The notes under the pieces are model-generated. The model searched no databases. It saw only the letters and a program-made list of their open reading frames with translations, and was not told the origin of the DNA. Shown here piece after piece: positions 27,984-36,169 of a stretch of DNA of 64,000 nucleotides. Source of the stretch: Paenibacillus polysaccharolyticus (lineage in GTDB: Bacteria; Bacillota; Bacilli; Paenibacillales; Paenibacillaceae); NCBI RefSeq assembly GCF_900102085.1, contig NZ_FMVM01000016.1, positions 124,001 to 188,000 of the forward strand, given 5' to 3'. A program made the position numbers and the translations under genes. Each line of letters begins with the position of its first letter. The stretch's first letter is position 1.

Positions 27984-28883
27984 TCACCTCTCTTCCAGCC
28001 CAATCCAGCTTGCCATTCTCCCCGTTACCCCATTTTCCTTACGATAGGAAAAAAATAGTTCGGGATGACAACTTGTACACCATGTTGTACATTCGATATG
28101 ATCCGGCAATATTCCTGCTTTCATCATAATGTGTCGATTACATTCTTTCAAGTTTAACATCGTTTTTCCGTTCGCAACAGGTGTATATATGCGCTTTGAA
28201 GCAGAATGCTTGTATTCATCATTACCCTGAGGTTCATCCAGCCAAACCCGAACATGCCGCATAACAGCCTCATCTACTTCATAACAGCAATCCCCAATGG
28301 AGGGACCAATAGCCGCACGAATGTCCTCTCTCCGGCTTCCATACTCCCGCTCCATCGTTTCCACCATAGAGACGGCAATACCCGCCACAGTCCCTTTCCA
28401 TCCTGCATGAGCAAGACCTACAGCCTGATTCACCGGATCATAGAAATATAAGGGAACGCAGTCAGCATAAAACGAAGTCAGCAGTATACCAGGCACATTG
28501 GTAACCAGTCCGTCCGTATCCTGCAATGCCGATTGACGATCCAGCAGTCCTCTGCCTCTGTCTTTGGCTGTAATGACAGCCACCGCTTTACCATGCACCT
28601 GTTCTCCACAAGTCCATGCTTCCAGAGGAAAAGCAAGCTTATCCGTCAGCAGACGGCGATTACGGAGCACTGCCTCCGCATCATCCCCAACGTGATACGC
28701 ACAATTAAGGGTAGCGTAGGGTTCTTGACCAACGCCGCCGTGTCTGGTTGTAAATCCGACCGTTAACCGCTCAAACAACCGTTTCCAAGGTTCAATATAT
28801 AATAACAGCGGATCTTGATCACCATGATACGTTTTCTCTTCTATATCCTTCATGACATTTTTGTTCAATACAAAGGGTTCCAT
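27984..28883 (-). CDS. ylmD: Multicopper-fold purine nucleoside phosphorylase/adenosine deaminase (YlmD, PgeF/LACC1 family)
   Basis: A 299-residue protein formerly called a laccase. The zinc ligands of the family are visible: His in TCGEQVHGKAV, Cys in FYADCVPLYFYD and His in LAHAGWKGT. Family members phosphorolyse or deaminate adenosine and inosine, and some edit peptidoglycan precursors in E. coli. ATG 28883 follows GAGGTGATGAAGG. Second gene of the ylmC-divIVA string. Confidence 0.92.
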   Translation of the reverse strand: MEPFVLNKNVMKDIEEKTYHGDQDPLLLYIEPWKRLFERLTVGFTTRHGGVGQEPYATLNCAYHVGDDAEAVLRNRRLLTDKLAFPLEAWTCGEQVHGKAVAVITAKDRGRGLLDRQSALQDTDGLVTNVPGILLTSFYADCVPLYFYDPVNQAVGLAHAGWKGTVAGIAVSMVETMEREYGSRREDIRAAIGPSIGDCCYEVDEAVMRHVRVWLDEPQGNDEYKHSASKRIYTPVANGKTMLNLKECNRHIMMKAGILPDHIECTTWCTSCHPELFFSYRKENGVTGRMASWIGLEER

Positions 28884-28937
28884 CCTTCATCACCTCACAA
28901 CTTCCAGTTTACCAAATGCGGGTGCATTCTGTCTCAT

Positions 28938-29294
28938 TTATATCGTTCTCCGTTGACTCCGATCCAGCCGTTCCAATCGTTCGGTGCGCTCCGTGCGGCC
29001 CTGTTGCTGCTCATCATATAACCTTGCTTCTCGCTCACGCTCATCATAAGCTTGTTCTTTCACCTCATCCATTTTAACCAAAATGACATCCGAGCCGATC
29101 TTTACGATATTTCTCCAAGGTATAATCAGATCTGTCCCTCCTCCAAACAACCCCATAAAACGGCTATATCCTGGAACAACAATGGCTTCGATTCGCCCCT
29201 GTTTAAGATCCAGTTCCAGGTCACTGATCTGGCCAAGACGTTTGCCATCCGTAATATTTATGACATCCTTTGTTTGAAAATCGGAGATTTTCAT
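28938..29294 (-). CDS. ylmC: YlmC/YmxH family PRC-barrel protein
   Basis: About 118 residues. The PRC-barrel (KISDFQTKDVINITDGKRLG, then SDLELDLKQGRIEAIVVPG and DLIIPWRNIVKIGSDVILVK) fills residues 1-78, followed by a very charged Arg/Glu tail. The family is linked to sporulation genes but has no settled function. The start is uncertain: ATG 29294 fits relatives best but its GAGG is too close, while ATG 29330 would add 12 residues and has a GGGGGCGGG upstream. First gene after sigG, with a terminator between. Confidence 0.82.
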   Translation of the reverse strand: MKISDFQTKDVINITDGKRLGQISDLELDLKQGRIEAIVVPGYSRFMGLFGGGTDLIIPWRNIVKIGSDVILVKMDEVKEQAYDEREREARLYDEQQQGRTERTERLERLDRSQRRTI

Positions 29295-29487
29295 ACCTCG
29301 TGACGTTGCCTCATTTGTGTTCACTCTCATTCTACCCGCCCCCTGTTTACAGCTCATCTGTCCGTTCAGCATGCCTCTATACCAATATATGTTCTGTAGG
29401 CGAAAAATGTCCTGTTTTTCGCTTGTTTGTTACAACAGCCAACTCGGGCAAGATTACACTGGACTAGGGGGCTTCCCTTCCTTTTAC

Positions 29488-29532
29488 GTAAAAAAGACGA
29501 TCAATGGAATGGTTCTCCGACTGATCGCCTTT
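29488..29532 (-). terminator. Terminator after sigG
   Basis: On the minus strand AGGCGATCA pairs with TGATCGTCT (one G-U) across an 18-base loop, followed by six T. It lies between sigG and ylmC. Confidence 0.75.
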
Positions 29533-29548
29533 CTTGTCTAATGTCATC

Positions 29549-30331
29549 TTACGACTTTACATGTTTCTGCATCTGCTGTATAGCTGATTTCTCCAGACGT
29601 GAAACCTGAGCCTGAGATATCCCGATTTCATCTGCAACTTCCATCTGGGTTTTCCCTTCGAAAAAGCGCATCGACAAAATCATCTTTTCCCGTTGACCGA
29701 GACGGTGCATCGCTTCCCGCAATGCAATCTCCTCAATCCAGGACACATCCTTGTTTTTTTCATCACTGATCTGATCCATCACGTAGATCGGGTCTCCCCC
29801 ATCGTGATAAATCGGCTCAAACAGCGATACCGGATCTTGAATGGCATCCAGTGCAAAAACAACATCTTCCTTCGGCACATTCAGTGCCTCCGAAATTTCA
29901 AATATCGTCGGTTCGCGTGAATTTTTATTCGTCAAGCTGTCACGAACCTGAAGCGCCTTATAGGCAATATCCCGTAGGGAACGGGATACCCGAATCGGAT
30001 TATTGTCACGCAGATACCTGCGAATCTCACCGATAATCATCGGTACTGCATAGGTCGAAAATTTGACATTCTGGGATAAATCAAAATTATCAATGGCTTT
30101 CATCAGGCCGATACATCCAACCTGGAACAGATCATCGACAAACTCCCCCCGATTGTTAAAACGCTGAATGACACTGAGTACCAGACGCAGATTGCCATTC
30201 ACCAATTTCTCTCTTGCTGAGCGATCATGGTGCTGCTGAAGGGAATGAAATAATTCCCGCATTTCAATATTGGTGAGAACAGGCAACTTTGCGGTGTCCA
30301 CGCCACAAATCTCGACTTTGTTTCGGGTCAT
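29549..30331 (-). CDS. sigG: RNA polymerase sporulation sigma factor SigG
   Basis: The late forespore sigma factor, 260 residues. Region 2 (DLFQVGCIGLMKAIDNFDLS, then VKFSTYAVPMIIGEIRRYLR) and region 4 (GQREKMILSMRFFEGKTQME, then ISQAQVSRLEKSAIQQM) are complete. The N-terminus MTRNKVEICGVDTAKLPVL is typical of SigG. GGGAGG lies before ATG. It follows sigE by 111 bases, and a forespore-type promoter can be seen in that gap. Confidence 0.97.
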   Translation of the reverse strand: MTRNKVEICGVDTAKLPVLTNIEMRELFHSLQQHHDRSAREKLVNGNLRLVLSVIQRFNNRGEFVDDLFQVGCIGLMKAIDNFDLSQNVKFSTYAVPMIIGEIRRYLRDNNPIRVSRSLRDIAYKALQVRDSLTNKNSREPTIFEISEALNVPKEDVVFALDAIQDPVSLFEPIYHDGGDPIYVMDQISDEKNKDVSWIEEIALREAMHRLGQREKMILSMRFFEGKTQMEVADEIGISQAQVSRLEKSAIQQMQKHVKS

Positions 30332-30365
30332 CGTGATTTACCTCCCAAGGAGAAACATTAATGTA

Positions 30366-30394
30366 CATTATCTCCGGGGCAGGCTTTTTTATTC
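30366..30394 (-). promoter_or_regulatory. sigG: Candidate sigma-F/sigma-G promoter of sigG
   Basis: On the minus strand GAATA (30390-30394), a 14-base spacer and GGAGATAATG (30366-30375). The latter fits the forespore -10 pattern GGNNANANTR exactly. It lies 35 bases before the sigG start, where B. subtilis has its forespore promoter. Confidence 0.55.
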
Positions 30395-30442
30395 GTCGTT
30401 GGCACCCTTGCCAGTAATACCCATTCTTCTTCTCCCACTGGA

Positions 30443-31165
30443 TCAGACCATTTTGTTGAACTCTTTTCGCAGCCTCTTAATGATTCTTTTTTCAAGTCTG
30501 GAGATATAAGATTGGGAGATTCCAAGCAGATCTGCCACATCTTTCTGCGTCTTTTCCTCACCATCCGTCAAGCCAAAACGAAGCTCCATAATCATTCGCT
30601 CGCGATCGGTCAGTTTTTCCAGCGCCTTATGCAGTAACTTTCGATCTACTTGTTCCTCAATATTTCGATAGATTGTATCGTTTTCTGTACCGAGTACATC
30701 GGATAATAAAAGCTCATTTCCATCCCAGTCAATGTTCAGTGGTTCATCAAAAGAAACTTCAGTACGAATTTTACTGTTACGCCGCAGATACATCAAAATT
30801 TCATTTTCGATACAGCGCGAAGCGTAAGTTGCGAGCTTTATTTTCTTTTCCGGATCAAAGGTATTTACAGCTTTGATTAGTCCAATTGCACCTATAGATA
30901 CCAGATCCTCGATGTTAATACCTGTGTTCTCAAACTTACGTGCAATGTATACTACCAAACGCAGGTTACGCTCAATTAACATGGCTCGGATCGCTGAATC
31001 CCCTGAAGATAATTTCTGTAGCAAGTACTCCTCTTCTTCCCGTGTCAATGGAGGTGGAAGTGCCTCACTTCCACCAATGTAATAGATCTCTTCACTTTTC
31101 AGCCCAAACAGGAATAACAGACGATAATATTGTAGCTGGGCAACCAATTTCCATTTCACAAGCAT
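30443..31165 (-). CDS. sigE: RNA polymerase sporulation sigma factor SigE (pro-form)
   Basis: The early mother-cell sigma factor, 240 residues. The first ~28 residues (basic then hydrophobic, [20 protein letters not shown]) are the pro-sequence that holds it at the membrane until SpoIIGA removes it; [13 protein letters not shown] follows the cleavage region. Region 2 ([20 protein letters not shown]) and region 4 ([14 protein letters not shown], then [20 protein letters not shown]) are complete. AGGAGG precedes the ATG. Twelve bases after spoIIGA, with which it is co-transcribed. Confidence 0.98.
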   Translation of the reverse strand: MLVKWKLVAQLQYYRLLFLFGLKSEEIYYIGGSEALPPPLTREEEEYLLQKLSSGDSAIRAMLIERNLRLVVYIARKFENTGINIEDLVSIGAIGLIKAVNTFDPEKKIKLATYASRCIENEILMYLRRNSKIRTEVSFDEPLNIDWDGNELLLSDVLGTENDTIYRNIEEQVDRKLLHKALEKLTDRERMIMELRFGLTDGEEKTQKDVADLLGISQSYISRLEKRIIKRLRKEFNKMV

Positions 31166-31176
31166 GTAGGTTCCTC

Positions 31177-32157
31177 CTATACCACATTCAGCGGCTTTTC
31201 TGTGGGTTCTGCGGATTGAGCCTTAGACTGCGCAGAAGCAGCTTCTTGCACCAGTTCAGGATGAATCACGGCCTGATATTTCCCATCCGAGGACAAAACG
31301 CCCCCATCCAGTCCAATCAGAACTTTTGTCGTCACATAATCTGTTCCGTCCATTGTCACCTTAACCCGATCGGGCTTGACCGCCATCATAAATGCTGTTC
31401 CTTTATTAATCCCCCGATAAGGAACCAATCGCAGACGATCCTGCCAGCAAAAATGTTTCTGATCCAGTTCCATGATGAGATTTTCCGGTGATTCGTGTTT
31501 CAGTCTACTGGTCCATGAATCAGGCAGCATCGTTTGCCACAATGAAACCTCCATAACCATCACCGGCATCCGTGATAAAGGGTCTGTGAGCTGATTCCCT
31601 GTATCCAAAAGGCCTGTACAAGACACAACAACCTCATCGATGCAAACCTCTACTTGACCAAGGTAAGTGGTCATGCGATCTGATTTACGTTTGGCTCCTT
31701 GCACAATTTTGAATAAAATGAGCACCGCGAAGAATACAATGAAAGTGAACCAGAATGCAATCTTCAGATCAAACGACATACCCCCAGATGCTGTGAACCA
31801 GATGCCATTGAACAGTTCTCCTGAATTCTGAAGCATATAATGCACACCCAGGATGCCTCCAGCCGCCACAAAATTAATAACGTAAAATGTACCCAGCGTC
31901 CTCAGAAAAGCTTGCAGTCCCTTATATCCAAACGCGATACTCAACATCACAAGAGAAAAACCAAACTTGATCAAAAACGTGAACAGGAAATCAAACTGTG
32001 GTACAAACATCATCACGACGTATAACGCCCCAACGATAGCCGATAGCAGCCATCTCCACCAGACCAGCTTCGTTTGGCGCATCCAGGCCGTCAGTCCAAT
32101 GAGCGCTCCATCCATGCATAGATTTGTTAGAAAGATCAGATCGACATACACAACCAC
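31177..32157 (-). CDS. spoIIGA: Sigma-E processing aspartic peptidase SpoIIGA
   Basis: A membrane protease that cleaves pro-SigE when signalled by SpoIIR from the forespore. About 326 residues: five N-terminal membrane helices ([20 protein letters not shown] onwards, to about residue 195), then a cytoplasmic aspartic protease domain whose DTG is in [20 protein letters not shown] prefer the GTG at 32157, spaced correctly after AGGTGA; the GTG three codons earlier (32166) overlaps that site. Its long leader holds a 24-bp tandem repeat. Confidence 0.93.
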   Translation of the reverse strand: MVVYVDLIFLTNLCMDGALIGLTAWMRQTKLVWWRWLLSAIVGALYVVMMFVPQFDFLFTFLIKFGFSLVMLSIAFGYKGLQAFLRTLGTFYVINFVAAGGILGVHYMLQNSGELFNGIWFTASGGMSFDLKIAFWFTFIVFFAVLILFKIVQGAKRKSDRMTTYLGQVEVCIDEVVVSCTGLLDTGNQLTDPLSRMPVMVMEVSLWQTMLPDSWTSRLKHESPENLIMELDQKHFCWQDRLRLVPYRGINKGTAFMMAVKPDRVKVTMDGTDYVTTKVLIGLDGGVLSSDGKYQAVIHPELVQEAASAQSKAQSAEPTEKPLNVV

Positions 32158-32214
32158 GCTCTTCACCTGCCTGCTTCCAACCTATCGAAACGAAAGGTTA
32201 CAACGAATCTCACA

Positions 32215-32296
32215 TGCTTTTAGATTGAATCGCCCTGAACGCTTCAGATTGAATCAACCTAAATGCTTCGGATTGAATAAACCTAAATGCTTCATC
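32215..32296. repeat. Three tandem copies of a 24-bp repeat in the spoIIGA leader
   Basis: Three consecutive units share the pattern YGCTTCRGATTGAAT followed by NAACCTRAA (the first is 25 bp and more diverged), and a fourth partial TGCTTC follows. The period of 24 leaves the minus-strand frame open with an 8-residue repeat (EAFRxIQS), but there is no start codon in that frame. The repeat lies between the likely spoIIGA promoter and its start. Confidence 0.8.
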
Positions 32297-32323
32297 GTCT
32301 CGATATTCATGAGCATATTCCCA

Positions 32324-32390
32324 AGTATACGTAGCCTCCTGTTCAAAGTCTGTCTAAATGTGGGAGCTTGTCTTCAACTATTTTTGTCGG
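32324..32390 (-). promoter_or_regulatory. spoIIGA: Candidate Spo0A-activated spoIIG promoter with long spacer
   Basis: On the minus strand TAGACA (32351-32356), a 21-base spacer and TATACT (32324-32329) resemble the B. subtilis spoIIG promoter, whose -35 and -10 are also spaced about 22 bases apart. Three TGTC-centred motifs on the plus strand (32351, 32369, 32385; the last in TTTTTGTCGGAA) are approximate 0A boxes, the first overlapping the -35 region. The rest of the 355-base gap from ftsZ to spoIIGA holds the repeat and the ftsZ terminator. Confidence 0.45.
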
Positions 32391-32455
32391 AATGACGCAG
32401 CCGAGTTGTTCAGAATTTGTTCATTCCTGTATGTTAAACTATATAAAAAAACAGC

Positions 32456-32491
32456 AAAAAACCCGGCAACTGCAAAAGCAGCACCGGGTTT
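32456..32491 (-). terminator. Terminator of the dcw cluster after ftsZ
   Basis: On the minus strand ACCCGG...CCGGGT encloses a second stem CTGC/GCAG with a TTTT loop, followed by six T. It lies about 20 bases after the ftsZ stop. Confidence 0.9.
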
Positions 32492-32512
32492 TCCAAGTAT
32501 AATACTACCTAA

Positions 32513-33622
32513 TTATTCGTTGTTATTGTTGCGGGAACGATTACGTAAAAATGTCGGAATGTCCAACTGATCATTACTTGGCTGATTTCCGAAGGGACGA
32601 AGATTCGGTGAACGTGTCTCTGCCGGCTCTGATGCTGTAGCAGGTTTACGTACTGGCGGAGCAGAAGGTTTATCCTCAAATCCAGTGGCGATGACCGTAA
32701 CCTTGATCTCCTCTTTCAGATCTTCATCAATAATCGCACCAAAGATCATATTCACTTCCGGATCGGAAGCCGACGTTACGATCTCTGCAGCTTCGTTCAC
32801 TTCATACAGGGACAGATTCACGCCACCTGTGATGTTCATGATTACGCCGCGTGCGCCTTCAATGGAAGTTTCAAGCAAGGGACTCATGATGGCTTTGCGT
32901 GCCGCTTCGGCTGCACGGTTCTCTCCAGTCGCTTCACCGATCCCCATAAGCGCAGATCCACGCTCGTGCATGATCGTTTTGACATCTGCAAAGTCAAGGT
33001 TGATCAAACCAGGTACTGCGATCAGATCGGAGATACCCTGTACCGCTTGACGCAATACGTTATCTGCTTGGCGGAATGCTTCCAGCATCGGCGTCTTTTT
33101 ATCTACGATCTCAAGCAAACGGTCATTCGGGATGACGATCAGTGTATCCACTTTTTCCTTAAGTGCTTCAATGCCTTGTTCTGCATGGCTGGAACGCTTG
33201 CGGCCTTCAAAAGTGAAGGGACGTGTCACCACACCTACAGTAAGGGCGCCACACTCTTTGGCAATTTCAGCGATCACAGGAGCTGCGCCTGTACCTGTAC
33301 CACCGCCCATACCGGCTGTAACAAAGACCATGTCTGCACCTTTCAACGTGTTCATGATCAGGTCGCGGGACTCTTCCGCTGCTTTTTTACCTACATCCGG
33401 ATTGGCACCTGCACCAAGACCACGAGTTAATTTATCACCGATTTGCAATTTATGCTCGGATTTTGCCAGGTGTAATGCCTGAGCATCCGTGTTCACCGTA
33501 ATAAATTCAACACCTTGTACACCATTTTCAATCATTCGGTTTACAGCGTTGCTTCCGCCGCCGCCTACCCCGATGACTTTAATCTGAGCCAAGCTCTCCA
33601 TCTCAAAATCAAATTCCAACAT
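32513..33622 (-). CDS. ftsZ: Cell division protein FtsZ
   Basis: The tubulin-like GTPase that forms the division ring. 369 residues. Nucleotide-binding core begins [19 protein letters not shown]; the tubulin signature [12 protein letters not shown] is near residue 105 and the T7 loop [11 protein letters not shown] near residue 205. After a short variable linker (about 315-350), the conserved C-terminal peptide [12 protein letters not shown] binds FtsA and SepF. I chose ATG 33622 ([18 protein letters not shown]), which matches relatives. It lies 150 bases after ftsA. Confidence 0.98.
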   Translation of the reverse strand: MLEFDFEMESLAQIKVIGVGGGGSNAVNRMIENGVQGVEFITVNTDAQALHLAKSEHKLQIGDKLTRGLGAGANPDVGKKAAEESRDLIMNTLKGADMVFVTAGMGGGTGTGAAPVIAEIAKECGALTVGVVTRPFTFEGRKRSSHAEQGIEALKEKVDTLIVIPNDRLLEIVDKKTPMLEAFRQADNVLRQAVQGISDLIAVPGLINLDFADVKTIMHERGSALMGIGEATGENRAAEAARKAIMSPLLETSIEGARGVIMNITGGVNLSLYEVNEAAEIVTSASDPEVNMIFGAIIDEDLKEEIKVTVIATGFEDKPSAPPVRKPATASEPAETRSPNLRPFGNQPSNDQLDIPTFLRNRSRNNNNE

Positions 33623-33772
33623 ATTATTCCATCTCCCCCTCAATGTGCATGGATGGCCCGTCCAATTTTTGATTTGAACCGAATCAATTTCATATATCGA
33701 CGAACGAAAGCGTTTATTTTAGTACCAGCGCATTCAGACGGCTTCAAGAATGTATGAAATGGATCCAACCTG

Positions 33773-35047
33773 TTATATAAATTCACTGAACATATTCTTC
33801 AGTCGTTCGAACAGACCGGGTTTTTGCTCCGATTCCTGTGCCGTATTTGGCTTCGGACGGTTCGTCGGTTTCTTGCTGTTAGTGTTGTTGTTACCGCCAT
33901 TGCTGCTCGAGGGCCTGATACGCAAACTGCGAATAACATTGTGTAAAATACCAACGCCGCTTGTATATCCAGGGTCACGCACACCAATGTAATCCGGAAC
34001 GGCGACACGCACCGAAGCAGCAAGTTCATGCTGTGCCACTTGCAGAACACCAGGCATAGAGACCGTACCTCCCGTTAGTATATAACCGCCAGGAAGCTCG
34101 TTGTAACCAAGGCGTTTGACCTCTGTGCCGATCATCTGGAATATCTCCTGAACCCTAGGCTCAATAATAGCCGCCAGATCTTCCTGGGAAAACTCCTTGT
34201 CCACGTTGCTGCCGATGCGCGTCACTTTGAACATCACATCTGCGGCAGCATCATCAAGCCAGGCACAGCCATATTTCAGCTTAACTTTCTCCGCTTGATC
34301 GGTCAAAGTACGCAAACCATAAGCAATATCATTGGTTACAAATTCCCCGCCGATTGGCAGTGTTGAAGTCGCAACCAGGCTATCCTCTTCAAAGATAGCA
34401 ATGGTTGTTGCTCCTGCTCCGATATCCACGAGCACAGAACCCATCGTTTTCTCATCCTTGGACAGGGCGAGTTGACCTGCTCCGAGTGACATGAGGACCA
34501 GGTCGCTCACTTTTAATCCCGCTTTTTCCACGCAGCGCAACAGATTATGTATCGCGGTTTTAGCACCCGTAATGATGGTTGCTTCAACTTCCAGGCGAAC
34601 ACCAATCATACCACGCGGGTCTTGTATGCCTTCCAAGCCGTCTACAACATATTGCTTGGCGACAACATCAATAATTTCCCGTTCGGGCGGAACCGCAATG
34701 ACTTCGGCTGCTTTCAACACCCGCTCCATGTCTTCTTCTCCGATCTCACGATCTTCGTTCGATACTGCCACCACACCGTGACTGCTCATCAGTCCGATGT
34801 GATTGCCTGAGATTCCAACATATACTTCGGATATTTGAATACCTACCATACGTTCTGCATGATCGACTGCATTGCGAATCGACTGCACCGTCTGATCGAT
34901 ATCTACGATTACACCTTTGCGAATTCCTTCCGAGTCGGCAGATCCAACTCCAATAATATTAAAGGTTCCATTATTAATTTCCCCAATAATAGCGCGAATT
35001 TTGGATGTACCGATGTCCAAACTAACAATGATGTCATTGTTGCTCAA
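33773..35047 (-). CDS. ftsA: Cell division protein FtsA
   Basis: An actin-like ATPase tethering FtsZ to the membrane. About 424 residues: N-terminal IIVSLDIGTSKIRAIIGEI, phosphate loops VLVDIGAGATTIAIF and GYILTGGTVSMPGVL, an Asn/Lys/Pro-rich linker (about 375-410) and the C-terminal amphipathic membrane helix LFERLKNMFSEFI. The most likely start is TTG 35047, correctly spaced from AGGAGG; in-frame codons further upstream would bury that site. A sigma-H-like promoter lies about 60 bases upstream. Confidence 0.96.
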   Translation of the reverse strand: MSNNDIIVSLDIGTSKIRAIIGEINNGTFNIIGVGSADSEGIRKGVIVDIDQTVQSIRNAVDHAERMVGIQISEVYVGISGNHIGLMSSHGVVAVSNEDREIGEEDMERVLKAAEVIAVPPEREIIDVVAKQYVVDGLEGIQDPRGMIGVRLEVEATIITGAKTAIHNLLRCVEKAGLKVSDLVLMSLGAGQLALSKDEKTMGSVLVDIGAGATTIAIFEEDSLVATSTLPIGGEFVTNDIAYGLRTLTDQAEKVKLKYGCAWLDDAAADVMFKVTRIGSNVDKEFSQEDLAAIIEPRVQEIFQMIGTEVKRLGYNELPGGYILTGGTVSMPGVLQVAQHELAASVRVAVPDYIGVRDPGYTSGVGILHNVIRSLRIRPSSSNGGNNNTNSKKPTNRPKPNTAQESEQKPGLFERLKNMFSEFI

Positions 35048-35108
35048 GTCTGTGGCACCTCCTGACTCCAATAGTAAAATACGTTCGGGTTTAAACACAC
35101 ATTAAAAC

Positions 35109-35137
35109 ATATTCAACACAGCTTAGGCTTTCCCTCT
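35109..35137 (-). promoter_or_regulatory. ftsA: Candidate sigma-H promoter of ftsA-ftsZ
   Basis: On the minus strand AGAGGGAAA (35129-35137, one mismatch to RNAGGAWWW), an 11-base spacer and GTTGAATAT (35109-35117, fits RNNGAATWW). B. subtilis ftsAZ has a sigma-H promoter in the same place. The remainder of the 295-base gap between divIB and ftsA shows no gene; ylxW, ylxX and sbp of B. subtilis are missing. Confidence 0.5.
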
Positions 35138-35342
35138 TTTTTCTACAATTTTTTTGGGTGCCAAGTTCTGGATGTGAAACATAAAACTTTGAAGAAAAAA
35201 GAAGGAGGCAACTCATGTGCCGTAAGTTCAAGTGTACCATTTTTTCTTCATCTCAGAAAGAACAAGTTTCACACATCAACCGGTGCTAAAGCCCGATCCT
35301 GTCTACACTTTTACGCAATAAACCGCCAATCAGCAACATGCA

Positions 35343-36110
35343 TCATTGCCCTGCTCCCGGCTCAGCGTCATCCTCAGGATTATCCGGTACAAACGGGACA
35401 TACGTATCCGCCTCAAGCATCGTAATTTTACCAGGTCGTTCGGTCTCGATCACCTGATTCAAATACTCCACTTTATCCGTTAACAGCGATATCGTTGTAA
35501 TCACTTCAAACTGTGATTTGGTGTACATGCGAATCTGATCCGGAAAAGAGGGTGTCGGATTCGGAATAATTTCGGATATGTCCGTTGTCAGTTCATTTGG
35601 AATTTGAGCCAGCGCCTCACTCAGCTTTGCCTTGAGCGGATCATTCGGTTTCCATTGTGTCAGAATCGGCTTCTCTACAGCAACACCGATCGTTGGCGGA
35701 ACATTCAGGCTTGTCCCATTAGACAATATGGCTTTAAGCGCCCCGGTTGTGTCCAGTTCATAAGCGACTGTAGGAAACTCCTGAACCTTGATATGAATCG
35801 TACCCGGAAATTGCTTGTCCACAGTAACTGTTGAGACAGCTTTAATCGTTTTAAGACGTTCTATGATTTCAGTAGCACTTGTTCCAAAAAACTGATCGCC
35901 TTCCCTCAAACCACTCTTTTCAAGTAAATCCGCAGTGGCCGTGTATACATTACCCGTAATTTCGATCGCTGATATGCGACTTACCGAAGAACGAAAGAAT
36001 AATACAGCCAGCAATGCAATAAATAATAATAATAGGATAATTACAATCTTACGGCTTGTGTTTCCTTTTGGGCGATTCTCCTTGAGAACCGGAATTTGAC
36101 TTTTAGGCAT
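35343..36110 (-). CDS. divIB: Cell division protein DivIB/FtsQ
   Basis: A bitopic divisome protein that stabilises FtsL-DivIC. 255 residues: a short basic cytoplasmic tail, one membrane helix (about residues 22-42, IVIILLLLFIALLAVLFF), then the POTRA domain (ISAIEITGNVYTATADLLEK) and beta domain, ending in an acidic Gly-rich tail. ATG 36110 has GGAG seven bases upstream. In B. subtilis murB precedes it; here murA does. Confidence 0.93.
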   Translation of the reverse strand: MPKSQIPVLKENRPKGNTSRKIVIILLLLFIALLAVLFFRSSVSRISAIEITGNVYTATADLLEKSGLREGDQFFGTSATEIIERLKTIKAVSTVTVDKQFPGTIHIKVQEFPTVAYELDTTGALKAILSNGTSLNVPPTIGVAVEKPILTQWKPNDPLKAKLSEALAQIPNELTTDISEIIPNPTPSFPDQIRMYTKSQFEVITTISLLTDKVEYLNQVIETERPGKITMLEADTYVPFVPDNPEDDAEPGAGQ

Positions 36111-36169
36111 AATAACGCTCCACAAAGCCTCAGGCCCCCTCCTCTTCCAAGAAGGGGACGCCAAGGACG

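Noticed and set aside
32215-32353. Minus-strand open frame across the 24-bp repeats giving an 8-residue peptide repeat
   Set aside because: There is a stop just upstream and no start codon before the repeats, so it cannot be translated on its own.
35215-35289. 24-codon plus-strand open frame with AGGAGG six bases before its ATG, in the ftsA-divIB gap
   Set aside because: No homology, no promoter or terminator, and opposite to all neighbours; a chance AGGAGG is the simplest explanation.
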